Positions 57,242 through 64,000 of a stretch of 64,000 bases of DNA are shown piece by piece. The stretch lies in contig NC_091971.1 of the NCBI RefSeq assembly GCF_036711975.1, positions 3,293,501-3,357,500 on the forward strand. Reading direction: 5' to 3'. A program made the translations under genes and the position numbers. This stretch comes from Onthophagus taurus (Eukaryota > Arthropoda > Insecta > Coleoptera > Scarabaeidae). Position 1 is the stretch's first letter. The number at the start of each line of letters is the position of its first letter. Under the pieces are notes generated by a model. It searched no databases. It had not been told where the DNA came from and saw only the letters and a program-made list of their open reading frames with translations.

Positions 57242-57733
57242 AACATTCTCAGTTTTCTTTTAACTTTTTTCTTTTTTAAATCGGATTTCTACCTTTGACA
57301 GGTAACAACATACAGCGTCAATGAAAATGGCGTAATTCCTAAATTAAAATAACCCCGTTTTATTTTATTGTATTAACTAATTTTATTTCTTTTATATTTT
57401 CTTTATATTTGTGTTAATACACAAATTTATAATATTTTATAATTAAATAATAAATAATATATTTGAGATGGTGAATTTTAGTGTTAAAAATTCCCCAACT
57501 TAAATCACCAGATTATTATAATTTTATGAGAAATCATTAATTTTAATGTTTTAATTCAAAATTTGATTAATCTCATCAATTAAATAAAGCTACTTATATC
57601 ATCATATTAATTAATAAACATATATCATAAATAATTTTGAATAAAATATTAAGTTTCCTACCCTGTTTGCCAACAAGTCAAATGTCACAACACATCACTT
57701 AACCTCAACATTACAAAATTTAATTAAACTGCG
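57242..57733. promoter_or_regulatory. Shared divergent promoter region (ZAD-ZNF / membrin)
   Basis: 492 bp between two start codons pointing apart, AT-rich, with no TATA box at the expected position for either gene. Candidate proximal elements are AAAATGGCG near 57328 and TGTCACAACACATCACTTAA before membrin. The assignment rests on geometry. Confidence 0.6.
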
Positions 57734-60700
57734 ATGGATTCGTTGTACCATCAAACAAACGCACTTATTCAACAAACCCAAGAAAAATTTAAACAGTTAA
57801 ATCGACATGGAGGTGATCCCGAAGAAGTCGAGATTCAAATTCAAGAGAAAATTAATACAATTAATAGGTAAAATTAATTATTAATTTTGAATAATTATTG
57901 TCATGTGGCTTAAAAAATTAAATTAATTAAATTTTTTTTGTAATCAATGTAAAATGACCCAAAAAACACGTTAAAAATAAAAAGAAAGTGCGGAAAAGTG
58001 ACCGAAAAATCACATTAAAGTTTCGATGTGACGTCACAAGCAATGTTAACCATGCATTTTTTTATTAAATCGGTCAACACCTAATATACAAATTGTGTAT
58101 TTTATAGCCACGCACAAAATCAATCTGATAAACTTAAAAGTAAAGTTATTTTCACTAAACTAAGTGAGATTACAACGTATATTTTCGGATGAAACACGTT
58201 GTTTTTCTTAGGCTTTTGATGCATAACAACTGACTACCTATTATTAGATAGACTCTGTGTTAATACTAGAATTAACACAGACCGAAAACTAGAAACATTC
58301 GGATTTAGCTATCTGTCTCTCAAGATGGCTAAACCTGAATGATTCTAGTTTTAGGTCTTGTGTTAGTTCTAGTTTTAGTGCAATAAAATATGCGATATAG
58401 TTATATCTTATGCTAACCAGCGCTACCACCTACCGCTGCCACCAGAACTAACATTCATTTAATTGTGCGTCTTAAGAGAAGCACAAGTAAACCTGAATGT
58501 TTCTGGTTCTAGGTCTAGTGTTAGTTCTACTTTTCTTTCAAGAAAAATATACATACTACAATCTAACGTTAAATAACATTTAAAACTAGAACTAACACTA
58601 GACCTAGCAACATTCGGGTTTCTACGCACGTCTCTCAAGATGGCTAAACCTGAATGATTCTAGTTCTAGGTCTTGTGTTAGTTCTAGTGATAGTGCTAGT
58701 GTAAAACTAGAACTAACACTAGAACTAGAACTATCGAGTTTAGCCATGCGTTCCATTCCCAACCCGACATTTGAGAAATTCGCACTGGTTTAAATGTTAA
58801 TTAACCTAACTCATTGTGGAATTTTTACACAAAATTCTGAAATAAATCAGTAAATTAGGTGGATCAGAATGTAACGTTTAAAGAGGGGGGGCCCTACCTC
58901 CCTCTAAAAAGATGATAATAATAATAATACATGTTTATTGATGATGAGGCACAATAATAATCAAAATAGTACAATTCCAAACAAAATAGCTTTAACCTTT
59001 GGCCAGCAGCATTGTAATCTCCAAGCACTTAGTAGTGTTTTGGCAGCAGTATATAAACTTCTGAAAGCATTAAATAGTCTTTGCCAACAATATCTAGTTT
59101 TCTCCAAGCAATTGGTAGTCTTTCCAACAATATTTAGCATTCTGAAAGTAGTTAATAGTCTTTTGGAAACAGTACCTTGTCTTTCCAAACAGATAATTGT
59201 TTCTCCCAGCAGTATTTACTCTTTTCCAAGCAGGTTGTAATTTTTTTTAGTGGTATATAGCGCTCTGAAAGCAGTAAGTAGTCTTATGGAAGCAGTATCT
59301 CGTCTTTCCAATCAGTTTGTAGTTGTTTGTTAGCACTAACGAGTCTTCTCCAAGCAGATTGTAATCTTTTCCACCAGTATCTAGCATTTTGGAAGCAGTA
59401 GGTATCTTTTTGGAGAGCATATCTCTTCTTTCCAAGTAGTTATTAGTCTTTTCCAGCAGTATTTAACATTTTGGAAGCAGTAGGTAGCTTTTTGGAGAGC
59501 ATATCTCTTCTTTCCAAGTAGTTATTAGTTTTTTCCAGCAGTATTTAACATTTTGGAAGCAGTAGGTACCTTTTTGGAGAGGATATCTCTTCTTTCCAAG
59601 TAGTTATTAGTTTTTTCCAGCAGTATCTAGCATTTTGGAAGCAGTAGGTACCTTTTTGGAGAGCATATCTCTTCTTTCCAAGTAGTTATTAGTCTTTTCC
59701 AGCAGTATTTAACATTTTGGAAGCTGTAGGTAGCTTTTTGGAAAGCATATCTCTTTTCCAAACAATTATTAAATTCTTTGAAGCAATTTTGAAAGCAATA
59801 AGTAGTCTTAGAAGCAGTATTCCGCCTATACAAGTAGGTCAAAACCTTTAAGAGCAATGTTTAGCGTTCTGGAAGCAATAGATATTATTTTGTAAACAGT
59901 ATTTAGTCTTTTCCAAGTAAGTTGTGATCTTTTGCTGCAGTATCTAGAATTTTAAAAGCAGTGGGTAATTTTTTGAAATAGTATTTCCTCTTTCCAAGCA
60001 GTTTTTAGTCTTTTACTAGCACTATTTAATCTTCTGATAGCAATATTAGTCTTTTGCCAACAGTATCTAGCATTCAGAAAACAATAAATTAAGGGGTTAT
60101 AGATGGTAAACAACGACAATTTAGTCGTTGTGCGTCAAAACCTAAAAAACAACCGTATTTCACCCGAAAATATGCGTTTTAATCTAATTTGCTGCGAAAA
60201 TATATGGTTAGCATGGTCACGTCGAATTATTAAAGTGATTTCTTGGTAAGTTGTACACTTTTCCGCACTTTTTTATTTGTAACGGCTTACTTGAGTGATT
60301 TCCCGTCGAATAAAAACAAAATTGTTGATTTTTAAGCGACAAGATCATTCTTGAATTATATTCTAATCGATTTTTTTTTAGTAATTGTGAACGATTAGAT
60401 TTAATGGTAATGAAAGTACCTATAGGACAACGTCCCAACGCTAAAATGAGATGTGATCAATTAAAATACGATAATAAACACCTTCAAGCTGCTTTAGCGG
60501 CGGAACAACAACGAAGAAAAAGACAAGAAATAGCAAAGCTTGAAAGGGAACAATTATTAAATAGACGATTCGCCCCCAATCCAGAAGCAACGATGCTCGA
60601 TATGGATTTTGCGGTGCAACACAATGAATCTATGAATAGAGTTCATAAAGGTGTTGATGAAATGTTATATACGGGAGCGGAAACTTTGGAAAGTTTACGA

Positions 60701-60883
60701 TCGCAACGATTTACGTTAAAAGGGGCGCAAAGAAAGATTATAGATATGGCGAATACTTTAGGATTGAGTACATACACCATGAAATTAATCGATCGTAGGG
60801 TTATACAAGATAAATATATTTTAATTGGGGGGATGCTTGTGACTGTTTCTGTTATGGCTCTTGTAATTATTTATTGGGCGTAA
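57734..60883 (+). CDS. membrin: Membrin (GOSR2), Golgi Qb-SNARE (211 aa)
   Basis: Exons 57734-57867 and 60382-60883 join in frame (donor GTAAAA, acceptor TTTTTTTTTAG) to 211 residues, matching the ~212 of animal GOSR2. It starts MDSLYHQTNALIQQTQEKF, and the junction gives NCERLDLMVMKVP, then KMRCDQLKYDNKHLQ, all family landmarks. Residues about 115-185 form the Qb SNARE helix (NRVHKGVDEML, ETLESLRSQRFTLKGAQRKI, LGLSTYTMKLIDRR), and residues about 190-209 are the C-terminal membrane anchor (YILIGGMLVTVSVMALVIIY). Family role: ER-to-Golgi and intra-Golgi fusion with syntaxin-5-type partners. The polyadenylation signal AATAAA is at 60944. Intron 1 (2.5 kb) is full of hairpin repeats and a minisatellite. 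Confidence 0.94.
58067..58790. repeat. Repeat block in membrin intron: 200-bp repeat plus CTAG hairpins
   Basis: 58067-58262 matches 52530-52738. It is followed by hairpins at about 58298-58343 (CATTCGGATTTAGC, TGGCTAAACCTGAATG), a damaged one at 58455-58500, one at 58612-58656, and CTAG-rich arms with the edge ACTACAATCTAACGTTAAAT. Confidence 0.78.
58960..60085. repeat. Minisatellite in membrin intron, with 82-bp tandem core
   Basis: Degenerate 24-30-bp units (CTTTTCCAGCAGTATCTAGC, ATTTTGGAAGCAGTAGGTAG) over 1.1 kb. In the centre GGAAGCAGTAGGTA recurs at 59391, 59473, 59555, 59637 and 59719, an exact 82-bp period. It shares the CAGCAGTATCTAGTCTTCTG word with the tracts at 7.6, 9.4 and 53.3-54.0 kb. 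Confidence 0.85.
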
Positions 60884-60943
60884 AAAAGGATCTTAATTGT
60901 AATTTATTAGTATATGTATGAATGAAAAAAGAGATTTTTATTT

Positions 60944-60949
60944 AATAAA
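60944..60949 (+). terminator. membrin: Polyadenylation signal of membrin
   Basis: AATAAA 61 bp past the TAA stop. Confidence 0.65.
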
Positions 60950-60959
60950 ATATATTTGT

Positions 60960-62136
60960 AATTAAGTTTTTGATTTAAATTGAGGTTCTATTTATTTTGT
61001 AGGGATTATGCCTGCAATATCGAAAATAAAAATGTTTTTTTGGGTCTAATATTTACACAAAGGAAGAATTAGAAAAGTGTGAATATTTATTTTATGTTGA
61101 CTAGATCATACAATGAAAAAAATTATAATTACACGTACAGTCAATCGAGCGAATAACATCACAATAATTCTACAAAGTGTTCGCCGTTTTCGTCTTTCTC
61201 TTAAAAGTACACATTTTTGTTTTAAATTAAACGTACTTTGTAACATCTTTTTGTTATGTACATGTTTTCGTTCATAATAAATAGGGAAAAAATACGAGAG
61301 CAAATTTTTTTCTATCTAAAAAAGATTACAACTCGGGAAGATCGATTTAAAAAAGTTTGTTTCAAAATCTAAAAGCTACAAAAAAATTTTATTAAACTTA
61401 AAATAATTAAAATCTTTGGCACTGAAACTCTCGTAAATTTTTTATTTTTATTATTACTATTTTTCGTCTTATTTATTTATTTCTTTTTTGAACTGGATAA
61501 GCGAATTATTGTCATAAAAAATGAATTACTAGGCACAAAAATGAGTGCACGTAACGGTATCCTCATAAAAAGAACTACAAAAAATGCCACATTTTGATTG
61601 ATTGATATGTAATACTAAACTACAACATTACATAAATAAATAAGTATACGATTAAGTCAAATTATTAAAAAAAAACGATAAACACGTTTTGAGATGGGTA
61701 TAGAGATTTTAAAATTGAGCTTTTGTAACTTATTTACACGTACACGACGCGGTAAGTAGAACTCTTCTATTATTTCGTTGCGAGTTAAGTGTTATTTATC
61801 ACAAGAGCGAACTGAATAATAATACAATAATACAAAAAACAATGTATAATACGAGAAATAATCTTATAATAAACACAAAAAATTCGTAATATATCGCACA
61901 TGAAACGTATCACACTCATCATCATTATTATTATTATAATCGAAGAGTTATAATTTACCATTAAGAATTGCTTTGATTATACTATGTATTTTGAAAATAT
62001 TTTTTTAAATATTTATGATGTATTTTATTTGAAAAAATGAGACGTTTTTTCGCATAAAACGTAATCAGCCTTTTTAATAAAAAATAAAATTAAATAAAAG
62101 AAATAACGTACAAATTATAACTTAAATTTTACCTTA
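60960..62136 (-). other. Probable 3' UTR of the right-edge minus-strand gene
   Basis: AT-rich with several minus-strand AATAAA signals (for example around 61084 and 61277) and no coding frame. It lies between the membrin stop and the terminal exon at 62137-62268, so the two genes converge here. Confidence 0.45.
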
Positions 62137-62268
62137 TTAAATAACGGTTGGTACTGTGGTGTGCATTGGAGATCGTGGAGAATGAAACCTAAGCAACTCA
62201 GTTACTGTTATAGCCACTTGAACCAGACCACGTCCTTCTAAAACGTCCGCCGCACAGCATATTAAGTT
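62137..62268 (-). CDS. Alternative terminal exon, soluble C-terminus, of an unidentified gene
   Basis: After acceptor TTTTAG the frame (phase 0) reads NLICCAADVLEGRGLVQVAI and continues TVTELLRFHSPRSPM to VPTVI and a TAA: 43 residues, 132 bp. It aligns with the start of the exon at 63737-63958 (GLLCSSVDVTEQLSGRGLPR): shared are L(I/L)C, DV, E, GRGL, a TV and EL or AL. Because both exons begin in phase 0 and each ends in a stop, they look like duplicated alternative last exons of one minus-strand gene whose body lies beyond 64000. This version lacks a membrane segment. I cannot name the gene. A shorter frame in another phase exists, so confidence is moderate. Confidence 0.55.
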   Translation of the reverse strand, partial: NLICCAADVLEGRGLVQVAITVTELLRFHSPRSPMHTTVPTVI

Positions 62269-63736
62269 CTAAAATAAAAATACACTAAATAAAAAAAAAA
62301 TCGAGAAAAAATTAACACATTTTGGTAATTAAAGAAATAAGAAACAAAATTTGTTTATATTTTATTGATAAAGCTTTTTATAAATACTGGTATACATACT
62401 TTTTTTAGTTGGATACGAAATACTGTTATTGTTTCAAAAAAAAACAGGTTAAATTTAAAACTACTTAACATAATAAAAACGAAAAAAAAAAAATCAACCA
62501 TTCTACACCAAAAACTAATTATTATTTGTACCTACTTAAAAGGTGAAACCTAAAAAATTATTATTAAAAAAGAAAATAAACCCGAACAAAAAGAATTAAC
62601 AACATAATAACAAAAAAAAAAGATAATTCTATTTGGTTGGCAAATAAACAAAAAAATAAGTTCTTTGTATGAATGATAATACTGGGGTATTTAAGAGGAA
62701 AGAAAAAAACTAAACGTTTTTGACTAGAAATTAAACGCGAAAATCTTTATACAAATATAAGCTCTCTAAAAGATAACTTAAAAGTTATCGTTATTATAAT
62801 TTTTTTGATTAATTGGAATAAAATTTGGAATGCTTTTTTAAAAAACTTACCATTTAAATCGAACTGGAATATATCTACTGATATGATTAATGCCCAAAAA
62901 TTACTGATCTAACATTAAATGGAATTCACAAAATTTTTTTTGATTTTTTTTCTAAGATTAAAGTGCAGATAAAGACATGAATTACAAAAATATTTAAATA
63001 TCAGTCTGTTGTTGTCATTGGAAATATCCTGCATTAATTTTTCATTTTAATTTAAAAATTTGTGGTGTTACATGTTTGCAAGCTTAATGTTGCGTTTGTG
63101 TATACTTATAGGCACAAATGTATTGTTTGTAAACATTATTATACGTTATTCCAAATGTGCATATTTTAAATATTTGCAAATATAATAATATAACTTTCAT
63201 TTTATTATATTATCTGCAGAAGTAAACGAAGCATTAACAAAGTGAATCGCAAGCTATAAAACAACCCTATTAAATTTTTTAGTTTAAAGCCATTTACGTT
63301 TATATGATAAAGATAATAAAATGGAATGTTAATAAATAGATCATCACAAAACGTTCTTTCTTTTTCTTTTTCATTCTAAGCTTTATGTTACAACAAGCGT
63401 ATAATTGTAAAGTTAACAGCGATAATAAGCTGCCTTTAATTTCCTGATTGATGTATCATCACATTTTTAATTATATAGGGTGTTAAAATTTTTTATTAAC
63501 ACGCTATATATTTAGTTTATTATTTATTATTATTATAGAGTTTAATAGTAATAAGTAGTTAATTAAACAGCGAAAAATAAATTAAGAATTAAAAATTAAT
63601 CTCTGCTTTTTAAGTCGCAGCAATAACGAACAATTTAAATTATCCCGAGGAATGTTTCATTAAAAACTTTGTAATGCAAAAATAAATAAATAATCTCCAC
63701 CATCACTTTTTGATCATTTTTTTTTGGTTTTTTTAT
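62269..63736. other. Intron-like AT-rich sequence
   Basis: No coding frame. Contains an imperfect hairpin TATAGGGTGTTAAA / TTAACACGCTATAT at about 63475-63513. If the two flanking exons are alternatives, this is the 3' UTR of the upstream one plus intron for the downstream one. Confidence 0.4.
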
Positions 63737-63958
63737 TTATCCGGGTGGAGGAAAAACGAGAAGCAGAACCACAGTGATGACGAACGTCGCAAGCAACAAG
63801 AGTGAGACTATGGTGTCGTGGAGCCCCCCAGGCGGCTTTTGTGATGCCTTCGGGTGGTCGACCTTCAGTTGGCAGAGCGCCTCGACGGTGTCCAGTAACC
63901 GCGGAAGGCCTCGTCCACTCAACTGCTCGGTTACATCAACGCTACTGCACAGCAGCCC
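63737..63958 (-). CDS. Alternative terminal exon, membrane-anchored C-terminus, of an unidentified gene
   Basis: Acceptor GTTGGTTGCAG, then a phase-0 frame of 73 residues: GLLCSSVDVTEQLSGRGLPR, LLDTVEALCQLKVDHPKASQ, KPPGGLHDTIVS, then a 20-residue hydrophobic segment (LLLLATFVITVVLLLVF) and PPPG before TAA. The GC-rich coding bias stands out from the surroundings. The terminal membrane segment with only four residues after it predicts a tail-anchored protein facing the cytosol. The final PPPG is reminiscent of KASH-domain ends, but the usual ~30-residue luminal part is missing, so I do not call it KASH. The gene body is outside the window. Confidence 0.75.
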   Translation of the reverse strand, partial: GLLCSSVDVTEQLSGRGLPRLLDTVEALCQLKVDHPKASQKPPGGLHDTIVSLLLLATFVITVVLLLVFPPPG

Positions 63959-64000
63959 CTGCAACCAACACCCATAGTCTCACTCTTCAGCACATCATTA

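Noticed and set aside
63737..63958. KASH-domain protein call from the final PPPG
   Set aside because: A KASH domain needs about 30 luminal residues after the membrane segment; here only four remain.
1..64000. tRNA, rRNA or other structured RNA genes
   Set aside because: I looked for cloverleaf-like GGTTCGAATCC boxes with paired arms and saw none convincing on either strand; a covariance search would be needed to exclude small RNAs.

Overview
This is a 64 kb piece of an AT-rich, repeat-laden insect genome. Insect origin is supported by a dally-like glypican gene, a C2H2 gene with an N-terminal zinc-finger-associated domain (ZAD, an arthropod expansion), secreted S1 proteases, and very short introns (56 bp in dlp). 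A beetle would fit the repeat content, but nothing here proves the order.

Region 1-31 kb has no intact host gene that I can support. It is a patchwork of non-repetitive AT-rich DNA with a few GC-richer islands, and many mobile or tandem repeats: a foldback element (0.1-1.7 kb); two copies of a hAT-type element that both carry the same dead reverse-transcriptase segment (3.1-4.3 and 7.9-9.3 kb, each with its own perfect 8-bp target duplication); a 272-bp tandem repeat with a three-unit higher-order structure (12.2-13.9 kb); a ~420-bp tandem array (16.2-18.0 kb); a 363-bp dimeric satellite (19.8-23.8 kb); and a 181-bp satellite (26.7-30.5 kb) that is a diverged relative of the 363-bp one. A dispersed hairpin repeat rich in CTAG, with core CATTCGGGTTTAGCCG and its complement, recurs across the window and directly borders three of the tandem arrays.

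Region 31.5-35.3 kb is a minus-strand cluster of S1 serine proteases: a pseudogene that has lost the catalytic Ser, two intact three-exon genes (255 and 271 aa), and a relic holding only the start of a fourth copy. Regions 36.6-40.1 and 42.3-44.4 kb are again composite repeats.

Region 45.8-64 kb is gene-dense: the 3' part of dally-like (glypican, plus strand, three exons visible), a 60-aa SMCO4 homolog (minus), a nest of hairpin repeats invaded by a PIF/Harbinger-like element with MADF-domain remnants, a ZAD-C2H2 transcription factor (minus), head-to-head membrin/GOSR2 (plus, two exons), and at the right edge two homologous phase-0 terminal exons of one unidentified minus-strand gene. These look like alternative C-termini, one with a membrane anchor and one without.

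Functionally the host genes are unrelated: morphogen co-receptor (dlp), Golgi Qb-SNARE (membrin), transcription factor (ZAD-ZNF), small membrane protein (SMCO4) and secreted proteases. The novelty is in the repeat architecture (hairpins bordering satellites, a hAT replicating a retrotransposon fragment) and in the duplicated alternative terminal exon. All assignments come from reading the sequence; no database search was run.
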